This document shows positions 47,711 through 61,671 of a stretch of 64,000 bases of DNA, piece after piece. The notes under the pieces are model-generated. The model searched no databases and was not told the DNA's origin. It saw only the letters and a program-made list of their open reading frames with translations. The DNA is from Rosa chinensis (Eukaryota > Streptophyta > Magnoliopsida > Rosales > Rosaceae): positions 58,050,397 to 58,114,396 of the forward strand of contig NC_037088.1 in assembly GCF_002994745.2 (NCBI RefSeq), given 5' to 3'. How positions within the stretch are numbered: position 1 is the first letter of the stretch; each line of letters opens with the position of its first letter. Made by a program: the position numbers and the translations under genes.

Positions 47711-50700
47711 ATTACACTATGTAAGTTAGTCATATGTCTACATGTACTAAGTAGATTGGGATAATACTTTTTTTTTCTTTTAGATGTATGATAATACGTT
47801 CTCACATCAAGTTAGGTTTCTTTAAAATACTTATTACAGACGGATTCTTGCAAACAAATTAAATATAAATACAATTTGAGTTGATATCAATTCAAACACT
47901 CATGGCAAAGAACGCATATATGTATGCACACATCAAACATAGATAGAAATATCAAACTAAAAGTGTTGCACCAAATCATAGTCCATTGGTACGTATAGCC
48001 ATACCATGGACAACCAGGTTGGTCATACGGAAGAAGACAAGGTTGGCGAGACGACTGAAGAAGAAGATGGATACAAGACACCAAAAAATGTCAATAGTTA
48101 GATTCCACAACCAACGTCCCCGCCTCTGCCACTGACAAGAAAGTCTTGACGATTTTTTGCCATGAAACAAGAGAATAGTCCATAAAAGAAGAAAAATGTC
48201 GAATTGTCGCCCATTGAGTTTTGAACTTCTGTTTAGTGAGTATAAGGGCAAGTTTGTGTTTTGGATTTCCATTAGCAATATTAGCCCTCTTGATAGAGTG
48301 AAGACCGAGCCCAAAATCGATCAAAAGTGTGACCCAAGAACAGTTGTGACTAATTGGATGGTAACAACAACAATTAGGACTGATTCCAGAAGATGGAGCT
48401 TATAAATGGATATGGTGTGGGAGCTTTATGCCTGTGAGTTTAGTGAGGAGGAAATTCCAGCAGTGGCATGGTTTTGGGTTGTGGGATAAGGTTATTTGTG
48501 TATTGATGGCAAGGTTTTTAAAGATGAAGCTTGATCTCTTGCTTGAAGTTTTTGGGTCGTTCTGGCGTCCCTTCCAACAGTAATGAACATGCTTTTTATA
48601 GTGAAAGTGGGAGGAGAAGAGCTTGATAGAGCATTCTCAATTTTGGGGAGATGGTTCATATGCTTTCAAGCTTGGTTTTCTCCATGAAACTAAATAGTGA
48701 AAGGGGCTATGGAAATTTGTTCAGGCTATGAGATTGAAGGGCGGTGGCATATGTTTAGGACGGTAGTCATTCCCATAATTCGTGTTGCTGTGATCTTTGG
48801 AGGATTCTAATCCTCTAATTTCTACTATTGTGAATCGTGATCATAGAGTTTAAGGGTTCTTGGAAATTGAAGCAGGATTATGAGGATATGAATTGGGTGG
48901 CTTCTCCATAAATTATGGGCTCTTACCAGAAATGGTGGAACACCAATCCTAGCAGCAATTTTGATAGAATAATGTTTCTGGTTCGGGAAAGAAAATGACT
49001 CCAATAGACTTTGGGCTAGAGACTAATCTAATGAACTTTGGGTGAAATGACTCTAGTAGGCTTTAGGTTTTGTTGGGCCTGCTTTGCATCCCTCTCACTA
49101 GCCCACATTAAAATTTTGGTTCGTCAAGCATGAATTTTGGTTCCCAAGTCCAAAATTATTGACGAACTTTATCTTAATGATAGGCCTAACAGGATCCGTT
49201 ACCTTCCACACCACATCCCTTTATATAAGCCCCAAGTGTATAAACATAACTGGGTCTACGTGTATTTCATGGTAATTTGGAGTAACGAAATCTTGAAGAT
49301 GCATGTTAATTGCTTGATCATTTGGGCTTGCATTATTTATAGTTAACTAGAGTGTTTCTTTTGGACTTCAGTAGGCTTGTTTGAAGGCTCAACAAGATTG
49401 TGTGTTTAATGACTCATCTCTTCTGTGTGGCTCAGAAAATTGATTTATGGAATTTTGGGTGTCAACAGTGTGCAATACCGTCACAAAACTCCCAAGTATA
49501 GCATATGTGCCTGAGACTCAAAGAGACTAATGTCTTCTGGAAGTATGCTCTTAGTCAAAGAGAAACGATTCTAACATTCTAACTTTGTAAGTGTTAACTT
49601 TTTAAGTATATTTGTTTCCTATACTTATGATCAAATTTTCTTACTATATATCACATGTTTCTGTTCTTCATCCTCTTTTCATCGTTAGTGTTTCATTAAA
49701 CCTTCTGCTATATTATCTAGTCATGGTCGTCAACTCGTCATGATGGAAATTTGATGTTTATGTATAATTTATGAGTAATTCTAGAGATCCCAAATGTTTA
49801 TATATACCAAGTTCAATTACCAAATGATGTGACACACACCAGCTCATCAATATATCATTAAGGAATTTCAATAACATGGATTTGTTAATTTAATTAAAAA
49901 CACAATTGAGAAAAGATTTTGTATACAAATTGTGGAAGAAAAAATTACAAACCCTAAACTTTTTGACATATTTACTAATTTACATGTGAAGAAGAAGCAA
50001 TCTGCCATTAGAGAGCGTATCAATAGTACTGCAACAGCTGTCTTCTGACGACTCATTTGAAATCCTCTCTCATGTCTTCTCTCTTGCTCTATTGGTCAAG
50101 ACTAAGAGACTTAGGAAAGTTTTGATCTTCAAAAAACTCATAATTCCATGAAAACAACAAATGGGGAGTGTATTGTATTTGGATTTATGTATACTTTTTT
50201 TAAATGACAGACTTTATAAAAAGTTCACAAACTCTTTAAAAATTTGATGGACTAATATTGATTTTTTAAAACCATTGATTTTAGCAACAGACTTTTATTG
50301 ATTCATGAAAATTTATATAGTTTATTATGAATGACTTACAGATTTCCTAGCATGTACAAAATATAAAAACAAAAAACAAAATTAAAGCAGTCTAAACACA
50401 AAACAAGACAATAACTCGTTGTTTCTTCAATACTCAAGTATCTTCTAAAAGAAATTAACTCAAATGAATGATTGTTACTCTGTCTAGCTAGTTTGTTCTC
50501 ATTCCTAATCTCCCAACAATATAAAGATACAATATAGATCACTTTATATTTATAGTTAATTATCCTCATCAATTTTGTTTTCGCCGGTTAACATATATCA
50601 TAACAATATATGATTAATTAGAGGCAATTTTGTTCTGACCTTGCACCTGGTTTTTATGGTTAATTATCCTCATCAATTTTGTTTTCGCCGATTAACATAT

Positions 50701-50729
50701 ATCATTAACATATATCCTCATCAATTTTG

Positions 50730-51029
50730 TGTGAATTCTATCAAAAAAAGGTCTTCGTGTCAATAGTACTTAATCTTTTGAGTATTTTTCCAGTGGAAGA
50801 GAACACTTAATTAAGTATAATTAGGACTATCACTCGGTCAGCTAGAATCGGTTATATGCATTAGATGAAAGTTCCCTCCTGCAAGGTCTTTATGTGAATT
50901 CTATCAAAAAAAAGGTCTGTGTGAAGAGTACTTAAATTTTTTAGTCTTTTTTGGGTGGAAGAAAACATTTACTTAAGTATACATATAATTAGCACTGTCA
51001 TTTTCAGCTAGAATCGGTTATATGCATTA
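50730..51029. repeat. Tandem duplicated block, two diverged copies
   Basis: Both copies start with gtgaattctatcaaaaaa and end with cagctagaatcggttatatgcatta. The first is about 50730-50860 and the second about 50893-51029. A smaller repeat, taattatcctcatcaatttt, lies upstream at 50555 and 50660. Confidence 0.75.
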
Positions 51030-51427
51030 CACTTCAAAATTGAAGTTAGCCACCAATTATCAGCTTTTCAGTAATTTTCGATTTTGTTATTGGTTTCAGT
51101 TACCAAAAAATCAGTTTATTAATTAAAGCAAAAATATTGATTGGTATTCGATTGATTCGATAATTGTCAAACCACACCAAATGACAGCTCTAAATATATA
51201 GACATGAAAGAAAAAAACTTGAAAATAATAGAGTTGAGAAGTTCACATGGTGATGGAAGGGAAAGGAAGGACAAATTTTGAAAAGCAGTGATAAAAGGTT
51301 TGAAAACTATGGAGTGGTGCAGGTGAGGGGGTCGTCCCTTTTGGTCGATCTGGATTGAATTATTGTACTATTGAATCAAATTGTGATTTGCCAGAGAGCC
51401 CAGAAGCATATACATCTCACTCATTAA

Positions 51428-51468
51428 AGAGAGCATTTGTACTAGCATTTGGAGTACAAATGCTCTCT
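51428..51468. repeat. Perfect 16-bp inverted repeat, 9-base loop
   Basis: agagagcatttgtact (51428-51443), loop agcatttgg, and the exact complement at 51453-51468. The loop repeats the word agcattt found in the arm. Confidence 0.9.
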
Positions 51469-51799
51469 GTTAGTGTCTCCTAGCTGGGTATTGAATCATT
51501 GTGCATTGCAGCATTGGATACCACTCCATCTTCAGGTGGATTTAGATTTTTTAGGGTTCCATCAGTATTGCATACGAGAACTATCGATTAGGTTAAGTGT
51601 TAGGTGGCCGGCCTGTAGGTATCCCCTTTGAAACTGATCTAGCAATCGATTCATTTCTTGTTAAGGAAGATTGATGACTTTATGTTTGATTATGATGGAA
51701 GGATGTCAAACACATTTAGACCCTCAATTAATACATCATGGAATATTAGTTTTTGTTTTACAGTATTGCTTTTGATGGTCATTACATACCATCACATTA

Positions 51800-51804
<5 letters not shown>

Positions 51805-51851
<47 letters not shown>

Positions 51852-51885
51852 CATATACATACATATATATATATATATATATATG
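51805..51885. repeat. AT/ACAT microsatellite
   Basis: Long TA run with a central acatacatatacatac segment. The small frames across it are artefacts. Confidence 0.95.
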
Positions 51886-52064
51886 CATGCATGTCACACC
51901 AAAGTGACCAAACAATATAGTAGAATTTGTATCGGTTGATTCGTGAGGGTCGATTCTTTTTGTACCAAGGTCGAGAAAGAAAGTATCGACACACAAAGCA
52001 CTATCGGCTAAGAAAATTAAACAGGATTACCAGTATGATGCAAGAATATCAGATGACTAGAAAT

Positions 52065-55000
52065 TTTTTTTTTTTTTTTAAGAAAGGAGGGAATTTTATT
52101 ACTAGATACGAATAGAATCGTACATGAGGGCATCCGAGATGAACTCTGGAGCATTAACAAACTAATCAACGTGGACATTGGTCTCATAACTAAAACTAGC
52201 GAGTCTATGTGCGACAATATTAGCCTGTCTGGGGACAAAACATAGCTTAAACTCTGTACTTGCAGCTAGTAGAGACTTGAGGTCTATAATCAAGGACTCA
52301 AAGGAGAGAGGTCCACAACTAGCGAGCTTATAGCCTGCACTGCAAACAAACAGTCACTCTCCACGACAGCTCGTGTGATCTGCATAGCCTGTAGCAACTC
52401 CAATCCATTCTTCAAGGCAAGTAACTCGACGTGGAGCGGGGAGCTAATAACAAACTCCATTCTACATGAGAAGCCAGCAATAAACTGACCATGAGAGTAG
52501 ATCGGTTAGCTTGCATATACTCATCATGCCATGCCATAGCAGTGGCCACTAGATTGGCACTAGTCCTATTATGCTCTCTCCATAATATGCCGTTCCTGTG
52601 CTTCCACATACTCCAGAGGAGGATCAAGAGTTGGTCAAAAGATGTATGTGCCAAAGAAGTTACCTGAGCTAGTAGCCATTCTTTCCAACATAGAGTATAC
52701 GTAGGAATAGAGAACGGAGGAGCTCCAACAATCTCTCCCGCAAAGCTGCACTCACAAAATAGATGTTCTAAGGTTTCCACACCTCTAGAGCAAAACACAC
52801 ACTGCAGTGGACCGGAATATCCTTTGGAGGTTAAAGCAGCTCGAGTTGGGAGGAGATTGTGAACAACTCTCCACCCAAAGATCGCCACTTTACTAGGGAC
52901 TTTAGCCCCCCCATAAGGTTTTCCAAATGGGACCATATGAGTCCCCAGTAGATGTAGAAGCATAGATATTGCCAATAGAGAAATCACAAGCAACCCTATA
53001 AGCGGACTTGACAGAGAAGTTCCCTCTTTTCTCAAGCTTCCACGACAGTCGATCGTTGCCAAAATGATGACTCAATGGAATAGAAAGAACTTGGTCTACC
53101 ACCTGAGGCTCAAAGTAAGCATGGACAGCTACATGGTCCCAAGTCAAGGAATCACCATTAATCAAATCAGAAACTCTATCAAAAACACAGTTTTCCGGTC
53201 GAGATAAAGAATGATGAGAGACATTTGGGATCCACTCATCGTCCCAAATGTTAACTAGTTGCCCATCACCAACCCTCTAAGACAACCCTGCTTGTAAAAT
53301 CGGTCTAGCCTCCATTAAACTCCTCCATGAATATGAAGGGCGCTCATCCATATCTGCTGTGAGAAAGGATCCAAATGGATAGTAAACTGCTTTAAACACT
53401 CTGGCCACAAGTGACTCAAGTTTAGAGAGCATCCTCCAACCCTGTTTTGAAAGCATGGCCAAGTTATGAGCATGTAGATGTTTGAATCTCATGCCTCCCT
53501 GAGTTTTAGGTAGGCACATTCTTTCCCATGATCTCCAATGTATTCTTTTTTTCTCCTCTGTACTACCCCAAAAGAATTGGCAACACAGTTGTTGTAGCTC
53601 ATCTCACATAGACTTAGGCAGAGCATAACAGTTCATGACATAATTAGGCAAATTTTGAGCAACTGCCTTAATCAACAATTCCTTACCTCCAGAACTCAGA
53701 ATCTTGGATCACCAACTAATGAGCTTCTTTGACAGTCTCTCTTTTAGATAAGCAAAGATAGCTTTCTTGTTGTGCCCAATATGGATAGGCAAGCCAAGGT
53801 ATAAACCATGTTCTTTAACACACTGCACCCCAAGAATAGCTGCAAGATTATCCCTGTTTTGCAAACTAACATTACCACTAAACACCACACTAGATTTCTG
53901 CAAATTAATATGTTGTCCAGAGGCTCGAGCATACACTGAGAGTATCTTTTTAAAAGCTTGACATTCCCGGATTGAGGCTTCCTCAAAGAGAAAACAATCA
54001 TCTGTAAAAAGTAGATGATGAATGGTGGGAGCACTAGGGGCCATGGTTAAGCCTCTATTAGTGTCATTCTGAAAAGAAGATGAAATCAAGGCTGAGAGTC
54101 CTTCTACGCACAAAATAAACAAGTATGGAGATAAGGGGTCTCCTTGTCGGATACCCCTGGTGGGCAATATAAAACCCGTGGGAGCACAATTTATTAAAAT
54201 AGAGTAACTGACAGATTACACAGTGGCTAATACAATAGATACCCAACTTCTACAAAAACCCAACCTGAGAAGGGAAGCTTTAAGATACTGCCATTCTAAA
54301 CGATCATATGCTTTTGAAATGTCAAGTTTTAGAGAAAAAAAAAAAAACATTTAGCCTGCCTACGAAGCTTTTTCATAAAGTGAGCAATCTCCGTAGCAAC
54401 CAAAGTATTATCCGAAATTAATCTACCTGGAACAAAAACACTATGTAATGGGGAAATAATGTGAGGCAGAATTGTCTTGAGTCTATTGGCCAAGACCTTG
54501 GAATCTATCTTGTACACCACATTACATAACGCAATCGGTCTCAAATCAGAAGGAAGTTTCGGTTCCTTGATCTTCGGTATAAGAGTAAGATGTGTAAAGT
54601 TTGATTCCTGGGAGATATTACATGTAGTCAACACTTCCCTAACTGCACAACAGACGTCATGTCTCATCACGTTCCAAAATTTATGGAAGAAACATGGGGA
54701 CATCCAGTCAGGACCTGGTGATTTTGAGGGATGCATTTGAAACAAAGCCTTCTTGATCTCATCATCAGAGTATGGGGCTATAAGACTAGAGTTCATCTCT
54801 TCTGATACTTTGGGTTGCAAGCAATCCAACACAATGTTAAGTGCTTCCAATTCTGAGGTATCTGCCCTAAATATAGAGTTATAATAGCGGAGCAATATCT
54901 CCGTGACCTCTCCTGATGTAGAAGTCCATTGCCCCGATGCATTAGTGAGACCCTTAATACAGTTTCTGCATCTGCGATTCGAAGCCCGTAGATGAAAAAA

Positions 55001-56173
55001 ACCAGTATTACGGTCCCCTTCCTTTAACCATTGAATCCTGGAATGTTGTCTCCAATAAGTTTCATTAGCAGTAAATAACTCATTCAACCTGAATTGGAGA
55101 GCTCTTTGCTGGTCAAAATGACTCGACTCATAATTCTTCCTCATCAAGTCATCTAACTTGCCTTGAATCAATCGCATATATGTTTGTCTCTGTTGGTAGA
55201 CTCCATAATGCCATTTCATGAATAGTTGTCCCATGTGCTTGATCTTCCTGCCAACTTGGAGCATGGGATCCCCAATAGTGGGGAGCATCCAACCCTGTTC
55301 AACAATGTTAGTACAATCTGCATGAGCCAACAACATCTCCTCAAAACGAAAAGCCTTTGGGTTTCGATTTGATAAGGCTGGTTCAGGATTCACCTCAATT
55401 AAGATAGGGCAGTGATTAGATTGACTGAGAGGAAGGGTGATAGCTCGGGAGAAAGGATAGAGGTCTCTCCATTGCACTGTTTGGCAGGCCCGATCAAGTC
55501 TCTCCTTAGTAAAACGATTAGACCACGTAAAACATGATCCAACAAACCCCATATCGATCAAATCACTATCAACCAGTGCTTGTCTAAATCTGTGTATTTG
55601 TGCTACAGGCCTAGGAGGACCTCCTGACTTATCTGCATGACATAGTATCTCATTGAAATCTCCGACAACCAACCAAGGCAGATGGGACTGAGAAGCTAAC
55701 AACCGGAGGAGATTCCATGTGATGTCCCTATTCGCTGTAGTAGCCACTCCATAAATACCAGTGAATCGAAAGACTCCTGCAGAACCTACAACACCAACCT
55801 CAACATCAATATGGTTGGCTGAAGAGGTTCTGAAACGGATCGAGAGCTCATTGCGCCAGAAGAGAGCCAAGCCACGACAATCATCCTCCTTAGGGGCACA
55901 AACGAAACCATTAAAGTCTATTCGGTGTTGAACTGCTGTCAACAGATCTGGAGAAGCCAATGTTTCGGAGAGAAAGATAAGACTAGGGTTTTGTTGTCGA
56001 ACAATATGTGTTGTTGAGGCCCCTACAATTCCAAGCCAGAACTTTGAATCGCTGCATAAGACCGGGGAAGGTGAGTTCCAGCCGCCGGCCGATCTAGAGT
56101 ATCGTTAGGGATGAGAGGGTTGCTCTCCTAGGGTTTTTTTTTCCTTTCCGATTTTGCCTTAATGGTTTCTTTT
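52065..56173 (-). mobile_element. L1-type LINE, decayed
   Basis: Target duplication agatgactagaaat (52051-52064) and agatgacctagaaat (56174-56188), with one extra base. The poly-A tail on the minus strand is the T run at 52065-52080. At 4.1 kb it carries only ORF2; no ORF1 is seen in the roughly 110 bp above the endonuclease start. The coding part is broken by stops and frameshifts. Confidence 0.88.
52412..56056 (-). pseudogene. LINE ORF2: endonuclease, reverse transcriptase, zinc knuckle (broken)
   Basis: The endonuclease begins with an ATG at 56054-56056 and a WNCRGL motif, loses frame about 20 codons later, then reads on from 55960 (LPWLVVGDFNEIL, FTWSNR, then SNHCPILIEV). The reverse transcriptase starts before 54.4 kb (LTLIPKIKEP, RPIALCNVVYKI, NRLKTILP), is interrupted by a frameshift at a T run near 54338-54350 and an in-frame stop near 54.2 kb, and continues with GIRQGDPLSPYLF and the catalytic FTDD (normally FADD or YADD) in 53709-54167. 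The zinc-binding C-terminal part (53277-52412) has CVFCSRGVETLEHLFCEC. An RNase H start may follow. Not functional. Confidence 0.88.
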
Positions 56174-58315
56174 AGATGACCTAGAAATATTAGTTAGTCC
56201 TAAGTAGTAGTTAGGACTTAGGACCCTTGGATGAATAACAACAACTTCCCAAACGGGTATTTGAATTCAAGACACAAGAAAAGAGGCTTTGAAATAATTT
56301 TGCCCTCTGGAGATCAATAAGAATAAGTGTACGTTGCTCTCTTTTAACAGGTGGGTAAAATCCCAAAGAAGTGAAGAACACGATCACCATCACCATCACT
56401 TTAGTACCAACTAGCTAGGCAAGTTGTAGCAGCAGCCAAGAAAAAGAAACTCTCAACCAGCTGATCATGATCGACAAGCCTAAAGAGTAGACAATTTCTT
56501 GGATATATGTGAACTACTGCATGCAATCCATGAGCTCAACTATGGCGTCATATCATCATCAAGTCGATCTCTCTCCTTGAAACCAAAAGCAAAATCACCA
56601 GAGAAATAAAGTCCTCTCAAAGCCTGGTTAGGTAAGCTAGCTTAGCCTATTGCATGGCATCATTATGAAATTTTACTCTTCTCTACGTACGTACGTACGT
56701 GTTTACTTTTACCCTCTGATATCTCAGAACTCAAATCAATCTATTCATCGCTCTGCTGACTCTGCTCGACTCTGTTTTCCACTAAACTAAAAACATGAAA
56801 GAAAGAGAGTATGATCGAGAAGGGCACCTTCAAGAACTGTGTCAAAGAAAGGACCTACCCAAATGTGAAAGTCGTAACCTAACGAGCAAGAGACCCGCAT
56901 AGCACAGTAAGCTTCTGTGTGTGAGAGTCCAGTAGTACTCGATCATGAGTTCATGACTCAGATTCCCCTTAGCTTTAATTTCTTCTGAACTGATCAGTGC
57001 ATTTGATGTGATATAAATCTTTGTCGATCTCTATACACGACTACCTAAAAATTCCTCGGTAAATTTTAAAGCAATGATCCACAGGTAGAAGGAATAGGTA
57101 CATAGGGTTTTTGGATGCTTCAAGAACAAAGATTTGATATTGCTGTAGCTAAAATCTAGGGACATGACATGGTAACCAAGCTTCTTGAATTTTTTTTTTT
57201 TTTTTTTTTAACACATACACCAAAGCTGAAAACGAGATAGATAGCTAGCGTGTACAGATGGATATCTATAATTCTATATATCGAAGAAGAAGGACAGCTG
57301 AAATTAGGCTTTGTGTGCAATGTGCAGGGCGAGGACATTATAGTTTCCAAATTGGGGTAACCTAATAAGCTATAGTACTTAATTTCTATAGGGTTGTACA
57401 TATGGCAGTGCAGTATGCACCTCCATCCCAGTACTTCTAAGCGAGATTTCAGGGCTTTCCTTGACATATCTCATCATTTCGATCACAAACTAGTTTTGGT
57501 GCACCGCATAATCAATCAAGTACATTCATATAGTAGCTGGCTAGCTAGCTAGGTTAGGGTTTATTGGTTCCTGGAACGAAAAAGATGAAAATATTCCTGC
57601 ATTACTCGTCAATTCTGTCAAGCTTCATTGTCAAAGTAAACTATTATGAAGTCGTTATTAGTCAATAAATTGATCACGTTCATTATAATTAAAGTGTAAT
57701 TTAATTTACATACAACTTACTAGGAAGATCGCCAACCCTCCTCTTGAAAATAGATGTGCCCTAATATATTTTTCTTGAATTGTGTCTTAAAAGGAGGATG
57801 ATAACGTATTTGACGAAATGTCTAAAAAAATTACGACATATAGCTTTTATTTTTTTTCTTTGAACAAAGACTCATCTAGCTATTACCAGAGCCGAACACC
57901 TGGATATATATTTTATCAAAAGTTTTGTTGTCGTAGTGTTATCTTGTGTTCGTGCTAGCTATTAATATAAGCTCTTGCATTTACCTACATAATTACTTAT
58001 GGGGCCATAAATTAATGATGCTCTAGCTCCTTAGTATGGTCTTAATATTAATTAATTAAACAACTACTTGACTACATTAACATTTAACCCTTCCTGTTGT
58101 TGGACCACAGGTCGTAAAAGGAAGGGAAAATGGAATGGAAGGAAGATATATTTCTTGCTTTGCTTGGAGCCTTGGAGGTCTAGTGCTTATTACTAGGTAT
58201 AAATGGCAACTTTAATTCGCCACAAAAGAGGACAATTATCGAGATTGGAGGGCACAAGCCAAGGAAAAGATCATAGTCCCCACTGGTTTAATATGACTCA
58301 TGAGCTTGGCTGAAC

Positions 58316-58316
<1 letters not shown>

Positions 58317-58349
<33 letters not shown>
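58317..58349. repeat. AG microsatellite
   Basis: About 16 uninterrupted AG units. Confidence 0.95.
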
Positions 58350-58356
<7 letters not shown>

Positions 58357-61239
58357 TGAGTGATATTCACTCTTGCAATGAGCTGTGGCAAGAATGTGAC
58401 GATGACCCAACTATCCAAGTCACATACCAACGATCCTTTTGGTTTTTGCAATTTTTGTTTATTTTTAATTATGAAATATTCAAAAAGCAATGAAATATTT
58501 TCATATGATAGACACATGACAGATAGGACTCGTGTGATTGTGTATTGAAGCCATACATACATACATATAATAATTGCTTGCGTATCTATTGACCAAGTCA
58601 CTCATCATCTACATTTTCAGACGATGATGATGAAATACATTGAAAAATTATATTTGTATAATACTATAATGCATATATGATTAAGACTTTGATAGTTCAA
58701 GTGGAAAAGAGCCACCATGCATATATATATGAACATCCATCATATCAAGTTATCAACCTCATTTACAAGAGGTTATGAGTCTCTCTCTCTCTATCTTCAA
58801 TGAATCAGCAGACTTCTGGTTTTCAATTTCTCATAATACCGGCCTCAGATTCCTTTTTAGAAGCAAAAAGAAATAGGTTAGCTGATTAGCTAGTATCAAT
58901 ATACGACAATTCTTGATACTGTACCATAACACCATTCAAACATAACACGAAGTCAACAAGTTTAGCTGGATTGGTTATTTTTTTACACGAACACGAATAT
59001 AGATCCATAATCTAAACAAGAATAAAAATCGATCAATCCATATTGATCAATATCAATTACATATAATGCGGACATAATCGATTAGTATTAATTAGATGAA
59101 AAATTAAGTTGGTCATTCCCCTTTCACTTCATAATATAGAGAAATATTATGATTTTTTTTTGTAACTTTGTTTATATCACGATTAAATTAATTTATGTAA
59201 GTAATAGAAAAGTTTAACAAGATATAAATGACTTTAATTTAAAAATGCTAAAAGGATCAACCACAACGTATATAACACGAGGTGTATTGAGCTTCTACTC
59301 CATTTAGTCAAACAAGTCGATATAAAATTGAAGCAAGGAAAATATTCATTGCACCGATGTGCACTTGCACCACTAGAAATTAACAGTTGGATAACATTAA
59401 ATATATTTTTTTAATAATTTTTTTATTAAAAAAAATATTGTCTATAAATATCAACAGCTGAAATCTACTAGAATTTCCTGAAATAATACATAAAATTACA
59501 TCCACGAACACCTATAATGCTACCGATCAATCACTTATCATGATCGATCCGCGGGTGGTGAATGTGACTCTTACGGTGGAGGCTATCGCGGGAGCCCATT
59601 TTAATTAGTCGGCAATTGTCTCATACTATACCATTATGCGCGTTTCAACGTAGCTTATTTCAGTTATTTTTGTTGAAATAGGCTTATTTCGGTTATTAAG
59701 TACTAGTTAATTGCTCTATTAATTAATCACTATGAGTTATAATGGTCCACCATTGGAGGGTGTATTACACTATTTTCGCACAGTGACCAACATAGTGTAC
59801 TCGTACGAGGTGGAGGTTAAGTAAATTAACGAGCTACAAAGCTTGCCTAACGTTGTTCGATCTAAATGTTTGATTCCTCGATCTCCACCTAACCATATAT
59901 TTTCCCACCGTCCGTACAATCTGCATCCTTCACGCCGGGACTTCGATGTTGTCACATCAATTCATCAACTCACTCTATCTCTCTCACAATTTCCATTTTT
60001 TTCTCGCTACAAATAAGAGACTTTTCTTGAACGCCATAATTACGATCAACTAGCCCAGCTTCTGATGAATTTGTTTTCTTGGTGGGAAACGATCTCCAAG
60101 GAATCGTACGTTTTGCTGGTATATTGCGCTTGTCCTGTATATATGCAAGTAATTATAAGGTTAGATACAATTGTTTTTAGTAAGGAGTCGTGTAATCTTA
60201 TCTTAAGATATCGGAATCATCTCAGCTTTCTTAGACTTCAATAATAATCTTATGTGTAATGACTGTTGTAGGGATAATCCAATTTAAAGTGATTTGACCT
60301 ATAATGTTATGTTAATTCAAATGCTCATTTTGTTGGAAAAGAAAAGGTTATAAGAAACCCTAGAGCTTACTTTTTTCTTTTTATTTTTTTTCAAGAAATT
60401 TAAATTTAGACTTTCAAACAATATGTTGTTATGCGAAAACCGACATAAGGAGGACACAAAAAATAATAGTACAAAAGCATAACACAAAGTAAAAGTTGAT
60501 GAAAATTTGTACGAAATGCGTCTAAATGAGAGAATATCGCATATAAATTGAGAAATAGTCCAAATTTAAAAGAAAAAGAAAAGAGAGAGATTGGGCAGCT
60601 CATGCATGTTAATCTTTATAGTGGGAAATGATCTTTCAGTTGAGAAAATGACCGGCATATTAAATTGATCTTTTCAGTGGTGGAAATGGCCAATTCAAAA
60701 TAATGAAGGGCTTACAGGTCACAATAATAATTCACATGACTACTTGTGGGGTTAATATCAATCCAGACATTCAGTACTATAGTAAAGAAAATTCAACAAT
60801 AACCTTACAGAAGTGGAATAGGGTGTGGGGATGAAGAAGAATGAGAAGAAGAAGAAAATAGAAAGAGCCTCATTACTATGTGCAAATGCCATAAATTGAC
60901 TAGTTATAAATGCTCCACATATCAAGTGAAATGTTATTGGAGCAAAATTGAAAATCCTAAACCAAAAGTTGACTGCATTCTTTCAGTAAAATCCAATTAA
61001 TTAACTAGATCTGACCACCGTGTATATGGATGTGATAGGTGAATTAAGAAGAGAGGGGCAAATAAGAGCTAGAGAATAGGGTAAAATAGATATGAAAATC
61101 GAAATCCCAACATAGATGATAGACCCACTAATAGAGTATTAACTTGTGAGAGTTACTCTTAAAGGAAACCAACAATGGGAAATGAGGGATCAACACAAGG
61201 AACCTTAAACCCCAAGTTTAGGACCCTTGATTTATGAAC

Positions 61240-61267
61240 GGGTCAGGGTCAGGGTCAGGGTCAGGGT
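61240..61267. repeat. GGGTCA hexamer array, four copies
   Basis: Four perfect units plus a final GGG, about 650 bp above the MIR172 TATA box. Confidence 0.95.
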
Positions 61268-61604
61268 GTCAAATCCGCCCCCAAACCCTTTTTCTTGAAG
61301 AAATGCTTGTGGAGGACGCAACAGTTTCTCCAAACCTAAACGCCACCTTCCCCAATTGAACGTTGTGGTTTCTTTTTGTGGTTGAGTTTCCAATTTTTTC
61401 CAATCCTGCTCATCTGTGTTAGTCTTTTCCTTAATTACTCAACTTTGCAGAGTCAGTGAGTGAGAGTGAGGTCTTAAGGCATTAATATTATTCTGTTGAC
61501 ATCTGTTGGTACACAGACTGGGTCAGAGTGGGTTTAAAGCTCTTGGTCATTTTTTGGTACCAACGATTACGATTGATAACTGTTCACTCTTTGTGCCTAG
61601 CTAC

Positions 61605-61671
61605 TCTCTCTCTCTCTCTCTCTCTCATCACCAACCAATTACCTATTCTCTCTCTCTCTCTCTCTCTCTCA
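61605..61671. repeat. Pair of CT microsatellites
   Basis: Two CT runs separated by about 25 bases, 230-290 bp above the TATA box. CT tracts are common near plant core promoters. Confidence 0.9.

Larger units (their letters stand above)
47728..52050. other. Gene-poor stretch
   Basis: 4.3 kb without a supported gene. Locally noted: two diverged copies of a roughly 150-bp block at 50730-51029, a 16-bp perfect hairpin at 51428-51468, and an AT microsatellite at 51805-51885. Region 47.9-48.4 kb has overlapping minus-strand frames of about 65-110 codons that look like chance. Confidence 0.5.

Noticed and set aside
47887..48324. Minus-strand gene of 65-112 codons
   Set aside because: Several overlapping frames in different phases, with no start context, domain or splice pattern that would favour one.
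51658..51996. Tyr/Ile-rich small proteins on both strands
   Set aside because: Translations of an AT microsatellite.
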